DNA from: CAVWSM01 sp963757805
GTDB lineage: Bacteria; Actinomycetota; Actinomycetes; Jiangellales; Jiangellaceae
Assembly: GCA_963757805.1 (NCBI GenBank)
Contig: CAVWSM010000010.1
Span: forward strand, 1 to 64,000
Length of the DNA stretch: 64,000 nt
Direction: 5' to 3'
This document shows positions 34,844 to 47,829 of the stretch, piece by piece. The translations under genes were made by a program, and so were the position numbers. The notes under the pieces were generated by a model. That model worked only from the letters and a program-made list of their open reading frames with translations, had not been told where the DNA came from and did no database searches. Numbering within the stretch: position 1 is the first letter of the stretch; each line of letters starts with the position of its first letter.

Positions 34844-36093
34844 TCGACGCCCCCCTCGAGGAGACTCGCTGCGAGCGCCACCACCTGCTCCTGGGCGGCC
34901 ATGAGCTGTTGCAGCGTGGCCGACAGGAGCTCGCTCGCCTCGGCAACGGCCGCCGCGGCCATCTCGGACTGAGCGAGCAGGTCGGACACCGGGTCACCCG
35001 TCGCACCGCCCTCCCACGCGCCCGCCGCGGCGGCGTGGTGCGGCATCGCCAGCGAGAACGGGAGAACTCCGCCTGGCCTGCGCAGGTCGGCGATCGGCTT
35101 TGTGACCACCCGGTCGTCGCGCGCCTTCTTGAACGTCACGACCGGCTGGTCGTCCTGCACCTTCTTCACGAGGATGTGCCCGCGGTCGTCGCGCGCCTTC
35201 TTGAACGTCACGACCGGCTGGTCGTCACGCACCTTCTTGAACGTGCCAGGCCGGACGATGCCCGGGTAGATCGCGTGGACCGCGGCTATGTCGCCCGGCG
35301 ACAGACCGGTGCGCTGTCCGATCGTCACACCCGGCTGGGTCGGCACGATCGTGGCCTGCCCGTTGGTGGAGAACGCCGTCGCGGGGTAGTGCATGATCGA
35401 GCCGTAGTCGTAGGCCCCGATGTCGTCACCATCGGTCACGTGCTGATTGAAGTTGTGGACCTTCGACGGGTCGATGTTGGCGAACACGATGGTGACGAAG
35501 GTGTTGCGGTCCTCGCGGCTCTGCTCGTGCCACAGCCCGATCGCGTGCCCGATCTCGTGGATCGCGTTTCCCGTCGAGCAGCCCGAGCCGAGTGAGATGT
35601 CCTGCCGACCACCCATCATGCCGACCGCTGAGAAGCAGCCACCGCCGGAGAAGAACCGGACGTAGTTCGGGTGTTGGCCGGCGTTGGCCGCCGTGCGCAG
35701 GATGAAGCGGATCGGGGTGTTCGACTCCCAGTGCGCGATGGCGTCGTTGACCCGGTGCTGGTCGGGCATCGCCGGGTCGATCTCGTACGGCACGTCCGCG
35801 TTGGGCCAGCGGAAGTGGCTGCCGGTGATCGCCACACCGAACGCGATGTCGGCCGAGCGCTCAGCAGTCCCGACCAGGTCTTCGGCGCGGCCCAGGACGA
35901 TGTCGCCCTCGAAGATGGCGAGCCCGTCGACCTCGGCGTAGGTCACCTGCTTGCCGGCGAACGTGGTGCCGTTGATGACCGTGGTGCCGGTCTTGTCGTC
36001 GCCGAGCTGCTCGGGCGCCTGGACGGCGCCGGTGGTGGCTCGCTGCGCGCGAGACGTGGCCTTCTTGGTCGTGCGGCGGCGCTGTGGTGGCAT
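34840..36093 (-). CDS. Astacin-family zinc metalloprotease with C-terminal Lys/Asp repeats, putative graspetide precursor
   Basis: A 417-residue protein from ATG 36093 behind GGGGGG. Residues 1-30 are basic and polar with no signal peptide. Residues 80-278 form an astacin (M12A) catalytic domain with HEIGHAIGLWHE at 179-190 and Met-turn SIMHY at 232-236. Residues 284-327 hold four repeats (TFKKVRDD, TFKKARDD, VKKVQDD, TFKKARDD), 11 to 13 residues apart. A Pro/Gly linker and an Ala-rich helical tail to residue 417 follow. Lys or Thr donors beside Asp acceptors are what a graspetide ligase links. The next gene, coupled by four bases, encodes such a ligase. The fusion suggests a precursor carrying its own protease, or a protease whose tail is cross-linked. 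Confidence 0.8.
   Translation of the reverse strand: MPPQRRRTTKKATSRAQRATTGAVQAPEQLGDDKTGTTVINGTTFAGKQVTYAEVDGLAIFEGDIVLGRAEDLVGTAERSADIAFGVAITGSHFRWPNADVPYEIDPAMPDQHRVNDAIAHWESNTPIRFILRTAANAGQHPNYVRFFSGGGCFSAVGMMGGRQDISLGSGCSTGNAIHEIGHAIGLWHEQSREDRNTFVTIVFANIDPSKVHNFNQHVTDGDDIGAYDYGSIMHYPATAFSTNGQATIVPTQPGVTIGQRTGLSPGDIAAVHAIYPGIVRPGTFKKVRDDQPVVTFKKARDDRGHILVKKVQDDQPVVTFKKARDDRVVTKPIADLRRPGGVLPFSLAMPHHAAAAGAWEGGATGDPVSDLLAQSEMAAAAVAEASELLSATLQQLMAAQEQVVALAASLLEGGVE
35104..35244 (-). repeat. Repeat array encoding the putative cross-linked core
   Basis: This stretch encodes residues 284-330 of the astacin protein. An exact 44-bp direct repeat occurs at 35111-35154 and 35183-35226, offset by 72 bases (24 codons, two repeat units), showing recent in-frame duplication of a two-unit block. 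Confidence 0.8.
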
Positions 36094-36201
36094 GGCTGAC
36101 CCCCCGGTATGGGCCGCAGGCCGATGCCGCGGCCTCCGAACGAAAGAGTCCTGCTCCCCGCCATGAGATACAACTCGGGACGTGGGCACTACGCTCACCA
36201 T

Positions 36202-36547
36202 GTGCCGCACGTCCACGCCGTTGTGAACTTCCCCCCGACAGGGTCGCCACAGACAGTGAACACACTGACACTCGCTGTCGAGGACGTGACGATCGCCGAC
36301 GCAGCGAGCGAGCGAATCGCGCAGACGCAGCTCAAGGATCTCGTCATCCCACCCGAGGGCGCCGCGATCGAGATCGACCTCGAGGTTGACGAGACGAGCG
36401 ACCCACGTCGGCGCTACGCCGTGCGGGTGCATGCATCCCAGTCAGGCGAAGAGCGGTTCGCGCCCGGCGACTTCCTGTCCACCACGCACGTGCCGGCGAA
36501 GTTGACCGGCAACGAGCACGTCGAGCTCGAGCTCACCCACCTGCGCG

Positions 36548-36561
<14 letters not shown>
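36202..36561 (+). CDS. YbaY/YscW-like beta-barrel domain protein
   Basis: The 119-residue product has VNTLTLAVEDVTIADAASER, ERIAQTQLKDLVIPP and a late VELELTHL strand, the layout of the YbaY/YscW small beta domain (in other bacteria a lipoprotein or pilotin-like domain). Here there is no lipobox or signal peptide. The GTG at 36202 is preceded by a TACGCT -10 seven bases upstream, so it may be leaderless; ATG 36163 is the alternative. It diverges from the astacin gene, and its last 14 bases overlap the purF 3' end. A link to the ligase-astacin pair is possible by position only. Confidence 0.6.
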
Positions 36562-38089
<1,528 letters not shown>

Positions 38090-38099
38090 GGCCTCCAGT

Positions 38100-38582
38100 C
38101 TACGGAACCCGGCTGGGCGCGCCCGCGGCCTGCTTGAGGTGCTCGAGGACGCGCTCGGTCATCTCGGCGAGGGCCTCGATCTCGTCCGGTGTCAGCCGGT
38201 CGATCAGGTGGCGGCGCACCGACTCGACGTGGCCCGGCGCGGCCGCCGCGATTGCGCGCCGCCCGCCCTGGGTGAGCACGATCATCGACCCTCGGCCGTC
38301 GTCCTCGCAGGCTTCCCGGTCGACGAGTCCACGCTGCTGCATGCGGGTGATGTGGTGGGAGAGCCGACTCGTGGACCAGAGCATCCACGCGGCAAGGTCT
38401 CCGAGGCGCATACGGTTCCCCTCGGCCTCGGAGAGGTTGGACAGCACGTCATAGTCGGACTCCGACAGCCCGCTGTCCTGCAGCAGGTCTCGGGCGAGCT
38501 GCAGATCGAGCATCGCGCGCATTCGCCGGTAGCCCATCCAGGCGCGCATCTCTCGGTCGTCGAGCCATCGGGGTTCGGCCAC
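38100..38582 (-). CDS. MarR-family transcriptional regulator
   Basis: A 160-residue winged-helix regulator. It has a helical start (MRAWMGYRRMRAMLDLQLARD), a recognition region (MRLGDLAAWMLWSTSRLSHHI), a wing (RGLVDREACEDDGRGSMIVLT) and a C-terminal dimer helix. It diverges from an FMN reductase gene, with an inverted repeat between them, the usual layout for a MarR repressor of a redox gene. GTG 38582 is the start. The ligand is unknown. Confidence 0.85.
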   Translation of the reverse strand: MAEPRWLDDREMRAWMGYRRMRAMLDLQLARDLLQDSGLSESDYDVLSNLSEAEGNRMRLGDLAAWMLWSTSRLSHHITRMQQRGLVDREACEDDGRGSMIVLTQGGRRAIAAAAPGHVESVRRHLIDRLTPDEIEALAEMTERVLEHLKQAAGAPSRVP

Positions 38583-38605
38583 GTCGTCGACTCTAGCGCA
38601 AATTG

Positions 38606-38647
38606 TTGACGTGTCATCAACCTCTGACTAGGTTGGTGACATGTCAA
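38606..38647. promoter_or_regulatory. Candidate MarR operator
   Basis: Two 17-bp arms, TTGACGTGTCATCAACC (38606-38622) and its near-complement (38631-38647, two mismatches), flank an 8-base spacer. The second arm covers the ATG of the reductase. The first arm alone is a TTGA-N7-TCAA palindrome, the style bound by MarR proteins. Confidence 0.6.
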
Positions 38648-39222
38648 CGAAGCGCCTGCACGTCATCGTCGCCAGCACTCGCCCGGCGCGAGTCGGCCCC
38701 CAGATCGCCGACTGGTTCACCGAGGTCGCATCGAGCAGCACCGGCTTCGACGTGCGCCTGGTCGATCTCGCCGAGATCGGGCTGCCGTTCCTCGACGAGC
38801 CGCACTCGGCGATCGACGGGCTGCCGTACGCCCACGAGCACACCCGCCGCTGGAGCGCCCTGACCACGGCCGGCGACGCCTTCGTCTTCGTGATGCCCGA
38901 ATACAACAGGGGCTACAACGCGCCGCTGAAGAACGCGCTCGACTTCCTCTATTACGAGTGGAACTACAAGCCCGTCGGCTTCGTGAGCTACGGGATGTCA
39001 TCCGCAGGCCTGCGCGCCGCAGACATGATCAAGCCGGTTGTCGTTGCTCTGAAGATGGTGCCGATCGCGGAGTTCGTCCACATCCATGTGCGGCAGGCGA
39101 TCGACTCTGATGGGGTCTTCGTCCCCACCACGGGCATGGCCGACGCTGCACACGAGCTGCTGGGCGAGCTCAGCGCGATGACCGAAGCCCTGGCGGAGAT
39201 ACGGGGCAAGGCCGGCCGCTAG
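38641..39222 (+). CDS. NADPH-dependent FMN reductase / flavodoxin-fold oxidoreductase
   Basis: A 193-residue flavodoxin-like protein. It starts LHVIVASTRPARVGPQIADW, the phosphate loop of the NADPH-dependent FMN reductase family, and has FVFVMPEYNRGYNAPLKNAL, the flavin-contact motif. It probably reduces FMN, quinones or similar compounds with NADPH. The operator at its start and the divergent marR gene suggest induction by electrophiles or drugs (inference). Confidence 0.85.
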   Translation: MSTKRLHVIVASTRPARVGPQIADWFTEVASSSTGFDVRLVDLAEIGLPFLDEPHSAIDGLPYAHEHTRRWSALTTAGDAFVFVMPEYNRGYNAPLKNALDFLYYEWNYKPVGFVSYGMSSAGLRAADMIKPVVVALKMVPIAEFVHIHVRQAIDSDGVFVPTTGMADAAHELLGELSAMTEALAEIRGKAGR

Positions 39223-39232
39223 GGTCGCGGGC

Positions 39233-40588
39233 GTGCTTCAGCCCACCACTGCCGCCCAGCTGTCCGCCCGTGTCCGCACCGAGCAGGCCTCGTCCCGGCT
39301 GCCGTCGATCGTCGCCGGCGTGGTCCGGCACGGGGAGCTGGCGTGGTCCCACGCGGCGGGATATCTCGACGGGCGCCCGGAAGGACCGCCCGCCGACGCA
39401 CAAGCGCAGTACCGCATCGGCTCGATCACAAAGACGTTCGTCGGCGTCGCGGTGATGCGGCTGCGCGACGAGGGGCGGCTCGACCTGAGCGACCGGCTCG
39501 ACGCATACGTGCCGGGCACGGCGTTCGGCCAGGTCACGATCGCGCAGCTCCTGTCGCACGCCTCCGGGCTGCAGGCCGAGACCGATGGACCTTGGTGGGA
39601 GCGGACACCCGGTGGTGAGTGGGAGCCGCTCGCCGCGTCGCTGGCCGGGCTTCGACACCGTCCGGGTCGGCGGTTCCACTACTCCAACCCTGGCTTCGCT
39701 GCCCTGGGTGAGGTCGTTTCGCGCCTGCGCGGCGCGTCCTGGGACGAGGTCGTACGCCGCGAGCTGCTCACCCCGCTCGGCATGTCACGTACGACGGCAC
39801 GGCCGCAGACTCCGTACGCGCCTGGCCTCGCCGTGCACCCGTACGCCGATCTCGTCCTGCCGGAGCCCGAGCATGACGCCGGGGCGATGGCTCCCGCCGG
39901 TCAGCTGTGGTCGACGGTCGGCGACCTCGGCCGCTGGGCGGCGTTCCTGGGCGGCGAGACCGGCGACGTGCTGTCTGCCGACACCCTCGCCGAGATGCGC
40001 GAGCCGCTGGTGGTCGATGACACGCCTGGAGCGGCGTGGACGGGCGCGTACGGCCTCGGCATTCAGGTCTGGAACGTGGACGGGCAACGGTTCGTCGGCC
40101 ATGGCGGCTCGATGCCGGGGTACCTCGCCGGCCTCCGCGTCGACGTAGCGTCAGGTGACGGCGTCGTCGTCATGACCAACTCGACGGCTGGCCTGTCACG
40201 CACGATCAGCAGTGACCTGCTGGCCACGCTCGCGACCGCCGAGCCGATCGCGCCGGATCCTTGGCACACGGACGAGGTGGCGCCCGAGGTGCTCGACATT
40301 GTGGGGGCGTGGTTCTGGGGCCCGTCGCCGTTCACGCTGCATGCCCGCACCGATGACTGGCTCGAGCTCGTGTCCGTCAACGGCGGGCGTGGGTCGCGGT
40401 TCCGGCCGGTCGGGCAGGATCGGTGGGTCGGCTTGGACGGCTACTACGCGGGCGAGGTGCTGCGAGTCGTGCGGCGTGGTGACGGAGCCGTGCGCCACCT
40501 CGACCTGGCGTCGTTCGTCTTCACCCGTACGCCCTACGACCCGTCAGCAGAGATCCCGGGCGGGCTGGACGACCGCGGCTGGCACTGA
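39233..40588 (+). CDS. Serine hydrolase, class C beta-lactamase-like
   Basis: A 451-residue protein of the beta-lactamase/DD-peptidase fold: SITK at 64-67 supplies the nucleophile Ser and general-base Lys, YSN is in the second motif, and HGGSMPG takes the place of KTG. A beta-rich C-terminal domain of about 110 residues follows. There is no signal peptide, so a cytoplasmic esterase or peptidase is more likely than a resistance enzyme. It begins 10 bases after the reductase gene and may be co-transcribed. Confidence 0.8.
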   Translation: MLQPTTAAQLSARVRTEQASSRLPSIVAGVVRHGELAWSHAAGYLDGRPEGPPADAQAQYRIGSITKTFVGVAVMRLRDEGRLDLSDRLDAYVPGTAFGQVTIAQLLSHASGLQAETDGPWWERTPGGEWEPLAASLAGLRHRPGRRFHYSNPGFAALGEVVSRLRGASWDEVVRRELLTPLGMSRTTARPQTPYAPGLAVHPYADLVLPEPEHDAGAMAPAGQLWSTVGDLGRWAAFLGGETGDVLSADTLAEMREPLVVDDTPGAAWTGAYGLGIQVWNVDGQRFVGHGGSMPGYLAGLRVDVASGDGVVVMTNSTAGLSRTISSDLLATLATAEPIAPDPWHTDEVAPEVLDIVGAWFWGPSPFTLHARTDDWLELVSVNGGRGSRFRPVGQDRWVGLDGYYAGEVLRVVRRGDGAVRHLDLASFVFTRTPYDPSAEIPGGLDDRGWH

Positions 40589-40945
40589 GCTCGCGTGCGC
40601 CCGGAAAGGCCCGCCCAGCTCGGCCAGCTCGCGCAGCCGCGGACCGAGCGTGTACCAGGCCCAGAGAACGGGCAGCACCAAGACCGGCAGGGTCACGACC
40701 GATGTTCCGAGGAACGGCGAGCCTGTGACCGGCCAGGCGATCACGGCGACGATCAGGCGGAGCATCGCCAGCGCAGTGGCGAGCGCAAGCGCAATGGAGG
40801 CCAGCAGGGCGGATGACCGCCCGCCGGTGCTCATCGTCGGCGGCCTCAGGAGCGGCACCATGGCCGCCGCGACGACCAGTCCAGCCAGCAGGATGCCTGA
40901 GGCCAGGAGGACGTCGAGGGCGGTCAGCGCGATATCCACGTACAT
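40544..40945 (-). CDS. Small integral membrane protein
   Basis: From ATG 40945, with GGGAG nine bases upstream, a 133-residue product with four hydrophobic segments (ALTALDVLLASGILLAGLVV, ALLASIALALATALAMLRL and others) and a Pro-rich loop. Its 3' 45 bases overlap the hydrolase 3' end on the other strand. The family is not recognised. Hydrophobicity and the ribosome site support it as real. Confidence 0.55.
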   Translation of the reverse strand: MYVDIALTALDVLLASGILLAGLVVAAAMVPLLRPPTMSTGGRSSALLASIALALATALAMLRLIVAVIAWPVTGSPFLGTSVVTLPVLVLPVLWAWYTLGPRLRELAELGGPFRAHASSVPAAVVQPARDLC

Positions 40946-41039
40946 GACGATGCTCCCGGGAGGGTGTTGATACATCGGGGCAATCCCCCGAGTTGACCCT
41001 GGGGCTATCCCGACCCCAGTCCGCCGCCGAGCCGCCCCC

Positions 41040-44130
<3,091 letters not shown>

Positions 44131-44286
44131 CGCGATGACCTCCGGAATATGGCACGTGAGATATCGGCAACGTATCCAGCCGAAGGTGAACCGCGCATCC
44201 CCTACGAGCGAACTTATGACGATTGACATGCCAGCACGCCGGGAGGAGTCTCCCGATCACGAAGAAGATCGTCTGCGAGGTGCGCG

Positions 44287-45402
44287 ATGGCGGTTCACGA
44301 GGTCCGTATCGACCGATCCAAGACGCTGCTCGAAGAGCCAGGCACCGGTCACAACAGATGGCATCCGGACATCGAGCCGATCGTGCGCTGCGACCCCGGT
44401 GACGAGGTCGTGCTGGAGACGCGCGATGCGTTCGACGGTCAGATGGGACCACGGGCAACCTTGGAGACTGTCGCGGCGCCCAACCTCGACGTGGTGCATC
44501 CGCTGACCGGTCCTGTGTACGTGGAGGGCGCAGCACCAGGGGATCTGCTCGAGGTCGAGATCATCGAAGTGATCCCGGACAGCTATGGCTACACCGTGCA
44601 AGTGCCGGGGTTCGGGTTCCTTCGCGACGAGTTCCCCGACCCGTTCATCGTGCACTGGGACATCGCGGACGGCTGGGCAACGTCGGCGGACCTGCCGGGC
44701 GTGCGCATCCCGGGTTCGCCGTTCATGGGCACGATCGGGCTGACTCCGGGACATGAAGCGCTGCCCCTGATCGCGGCTCGCGAGCAAGCGTCGCTCGACC
44801 GCGGCGGCTTCGTCCTGCCACCGTCCCCCGCATCGGCCGTGCCGTCGGATCCGCGGATCGCAGCAGCGGCGCTGCGTACGATCCCGCCGCGCGAGCAGGC
44901 CGGCAACGTCGACATCAAGCAGCTAGGCGCCGGGACGCGGCTGTTCATCCCGATCGACACTCCCGGTGCGCTCTTCTCCGCCGGCGACGCCCACTTCGCC
45001 CAAGGCGACTCCGAGACATGCGGCACCGCGATCGAGATGAGCGCGACGCTGCGGGTCCGCTTCGCCGTACACACGGGCAAGGCTCAGCAGCAGGGCATCC
45101 GAGACCCGCAGTTCTCGCGGTCGGACTACTGGGTCGCGCCCGAGTACGCCACACCGCAGCGCTTCTACGCCACGACCGGAATGTCGGTGAGCAGGGACGG
45201 TGAGGTGCGTGCGGAGGACGCGACGCTCGCTGCCCGGAACGCCCTGCTGAGCATGATCGACCATCTCGGCCAGCGCGGGTTCGGCCGGCAGCAGGCGTAC
45301 GTGATCTGCAGCGTCGCCGTCGATCTGAAGGTCAGCCAGCTCGTCGACGTACCCAGCTTTCTGGTCTCGGCGTTCCTGCCGGAGGCGATCTTCACCACCT
45401 GA
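44287..45402 (+). CDS. Acetamidase/formamidase
   Basis: A 371-residue FmdA/AmdA-type amidase. It has GPVYVEGAAPGDLLEVEI, PGFGFLRDEFPDPF, VRIPGSPFMGTIGL and LFIPIDTPGALFSAGDAHFA with the conserved GDxH metal site. It hydrolyses formamide or acetamide to ammonia and the acid. It diverges from the nuclease, with a CGGGAG-GAGT-CTCCCG hairpin 32 bases before its ATG. No amide or urea transport genes are nearby. Confidence 0.9.
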   Translation: MAVHEVRIDRSKTLLEEPGTGHNRWHPDIEPIVRCDPGDEVVLETRDAFDGQMGPRATLETVAAPNLDVVHPLTGPVYVEGAAPGDLLEVEIIEVIPDSYGYTVQVPGFGFLRDEFPDPFIVHWDIADGWATSADLPGVRIPGSPFMGTIGLTPGHEALPLIAAREQASLDRGGFVLPPSPASAVPSDPRIAAAALRTIPPREQAGNVDIKQLGAGTRLFIPIDTPGALFSAGDAHFAQGDSETCGTAIEMSATLRVRFAVHTGKAQQQGIRDPQFSRSDYWVAPEYATPQRFYATTGMSVSRDGEVRAEDATLAARNALLSMIDHLGQRGFGRQQAYVICSVAVDLKVSQLVDVPSFLVSAFLPEAIFTT

Positions 45403-45481
45403 CCGCTGAGGCAACGCGCTGAAACCTGACCGGGCCGACCCCTTGACCGACGCACTCGGGCAGCCCTAGGGTCACGATTCA

Positions 45482-45496
45482 GGAAAGGTTCTTTCC
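45482..45496. promoter_or_regulatory. Short palindrome upstream of chitinase
   Basis: GGAAAG-GTT-CTTTCC lies 28 bases before the chitinase ATG, where a repressor could act. It does not match the DasR consensus I know. Weak evidence. Confidence 0.3.
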
Positions 45497-45524
45497 CTTT
45501 ACCTCGTGACCCCTTGGAGTGACG

Positions 45525-46881
45525 ATGCGTCGACGGTCACCACTGCGCGTTGCTGGACTGGCTACAGCTCTTGCCCTAACCGTCGCCGGACTCCCGGCCG
45601 TGGCCACGGCGACTGACGACGAGCATTCGCGCAGCTCGCACAAGCAAGAGCCGCTCAGCGTGGGGTACTTCACCCAGTGGGGCATCTACGGCAAGAACTT
45701 CCATGTCAAGAACCTCGACACGAGCGGCGCCGCGGAGAACCTGACTCACATCAACTACGCGTTCGGCAACGTCAGCGAAGACGGCAAATGCTCCATCAAT
45801 ATTCCTATTCTCGGCGAGAGCGACCCGTGGGCCGACTACCAGCGGCCGGTTCCGGCCCACCAGAGCGTCGACGGTGTCGGTGACGTGGCGGGAGACGCCC
45901 TCATGGGCAACTTCGGCCAGCTGCAGAAGCTGAAGGCGAAGCACCCGCGACCTCAAGGTCAACATCTCCCTCGGTGGCTGGTCGTGGTCGACGTACTTCT
46001 CGAATGCAGCGCTGACCCGGGAGTCGCGTCAGAGCGTTCGTCAAGTCGTGCATCGACCTCTACATCAAGGGTGACCTGCCCGCGGAAGGCGGCAGCGGTG
46101 GCAAGGGGGCCGCGGCGGGCGTGTTCGACGGCATCGACCTCGACTGGGAGTGGCCCAACTGGCCGGGTGACGTCGGCAACGTCATCCGACCCGAGGACCG
46201 CGAGAACTTCACCGCACTGGTCAAGGAGTTCCGCAAGCAGCTCGATGAGCTTGGGCGCAAGACACGCAAGCACTACGAGCTGACCGCGTTCCTGCCCGCA
46301 AACCCGGCTGCCATGGAGGCGGGCTTCGAGGCCAAGAAGGCCTTCAAGTACCTCGACTTCGCCACGATTCAGGGCTATGACTTCCACGGCACCTGGGAGC
46401 CCGCGACCAACCAGCAGTCGGCACTGTTCGAGCCAGACGGGGCGCCGGTCACGCCGGACTTCACCGGCGACCGCGCCGTGCAGGAGTGGCTCGACCGCGG
46501 GGCGCCCCGCCACAAGGTCGTGCTCGGGGTTCCGTTCTACGGGCAGGGCTGGACCGGAGTGTCAGCGGCGGTGGTGACGGGCTGTTCCAGCCGGCCACGG
46601 GCCCGGCTCCGGCCACGTTCGGAGCCGGCATCGAGGACTGGAAGGCGCTGCGGACGCTGCTCGACCAGGGCTACACGCTGCACCGCGACACCGACTCGGG
46701 CCATGCGTGGCTGTTCAACGGCACGACGTTCTGGACCTACGACGACCCCACCGTCTTGGCGCAGAAGACCGCCTACATCCGCGAGGAACGTCTCGGCGGC
46801 GCGATGGCTTGGTCGCTCGACGGCGACGACGCCAACGCCACCTTGACCAAGGCCATCTGGGCCGGGCTGAACGACGACTGA
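45525..46881 (+). pseudogene. Secreted GH18 chitinase, three frame breaks
   Basis: ATG 45525 follows GGAG. A Sec signal peptide ends near VATATDD, and the catalytic domain begins LSVGYFTQWGIYGKNFHVKN. Glycoside hydrolase family 18 is shown by NISLGGWSWSTYF and the active-site strand FDGIDLDWEWP (Glu as proton donor). The reading changes frame near 45948 (an extra C), near 46033 (an extra A) and near 46564 (a missing base), and then continues SGGGDGLFQPATGP to the stop at 46881. The product is otherwise complete and of normal length. With three breaks in 1.36 kb, either the sequence has errors here or the gene is dead. Confidence 0.8.
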
Positions 46882-46903
46882 CCGAGCACTCCCCCCGACC
46901 CGT

Positions 46904-46964
46904 GTTGATCATGGCGGAGATGTGATCATTCCTTGCGGATGACCACACCTCTGCCATGATCAAC
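46904..46964. repeat. 61-bp inverted-repeat element, copy 3
   Basis: 25-bp arms with invariant outer 12 bases and an 11-bp centre. It lies 22 bases after the chitinase stop and 49 bases before the next ATG. Confidence 0.9.
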
Positions 46965-47013
46965 GCGGTCTTTGGGTTGGTGGCGTCCGGCCGGATTCAA
47001 GGAGGTGGCCACG

Positions 47014-47733
47014 ATGAAGCTGTCGCCTGGGTTGCACCGCATCGGCTCGGACGTGGTCAACAGCTATCTGGTCGAGGACGAAACCGGTATCACCATCATC
47101 GATGCGGGTCTGTCTGGACAGTGGCGCGACCTGCAGGCGGAGCTCACCAGCATGGGGCGATCGCTGAACGACGTCCGTGGCATCGTGCTGACCCACGGCG
47201 ACACCGACCACATCGGCTTCGCGGAGCGCCTCCGGAGGGACAACGGCGTGCCGGTCCATGTCCACGAGCTGGACGCCGCGCGAGCGCGCGGCGAGGTCAA
47301 GAAGCCCAACTCCGGCTGGGGTCCGATCAAGGTGCGCCCGCTCATGGGCTTCCTCTGGTACAGCGCGCGCCGGGGCGGGCTTCGCACCAAGCCGGTCACC
47401 GAGGTCGTGACGTTCGCCGACGGCGCCACGCTCGACCTGCCCGGCGCTCCGCGGATCATCTACGTCCCTGGGCACACGCCGGGAAGCGTCGCCGTGCACA
47501 TCCCCGCCGTGGACGCCGTCTTCGTCGGCGACGCCCTCACCACCGGCGACGTTCTGACCGGCAAGCTCGGACCTCGGCCGGCGCCCTTCACGCTCGACCC
47601 GGAGGCGGCGCTCGCGTCACTGGCCAAGCTGGAGGACATCGAGGCCACCTGGGTGCTGCCCGGTCATGGCGCGCCGTGGAACGGCGGCGTGACCGAGGCG
47701 CTCAGGCAGTTTCGGCAGGCAGCCGCGACCTGA
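47014..47733 (+). CDS. Metallo-beta-lactamase-fold hydrolase
   Basis: The 239-residue protein starts at ATG 47014 behind AAGGAGG. It has NSYLVEDETGITIIDAGL, the metal motif LTHGDTDHIG (Thr-His-x-Asp-x-Asp-His, Gly replacing the usual first Ala/His-side residue), VPGHTPGSV, FVGDAL and VLPGHGAPW. The fold is certain, as a glyoxalase II-like hydrolase; the substrate is unknown. The gene stands alone between two copies of the 61-bp repeat. Confidence 0.85.
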   Translation: MKLSPGLHRIGSDVVNSYLVEDETGITIIDAGLSGQWRDLQAELTSMGRSLNDVRGIVLTHGDTDHIGFAERLRRDNGVPVHVHELDAARARGEVKKPNSGWGPIKVRPLMGFLWYSARRGGLRTKPVTEVVTFADGATLDLPGAPRIIYVPGHTPGSVAVHIPAVDAVFVGDALTTGDVLTGKLGPRPAPFTLDPEAALASLAKLEDIEATWVLPGHGAPWNGGVTEALRQFRQAAAT

Positions 47734-47755
47734 GCGCCGCCCCCGCAAGAACCGT

Positions 47756-47816
47756 GTTGATCATGGCGAAAGCGTCGTCATTCGCGAAGAATGATCACGC
47801 CTCTGCCATGATCAAC
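47756..47816. repeat. 61-bp inverted-repeat element, copy 4
   Basis: 25-bp arms with invariant outer 12 bases and an 11-bp centre. It lies between the convergent stops of the metallo-hydrolase and the beta-helix gene, 22 and 13 bases from each. Confidence 0.9.
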
Positions 47817-47829
47817 ACAGTTCTGAGAG

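Noticed and set aside
39233..40588. Serine hydrolase as an antibiotic-resistance beta-lactamase
   Set aside because: There is no signal peptide, the KTG motif is HGG and an extra C-terminal domain is present, so a general esterase or peptidase is more likely.
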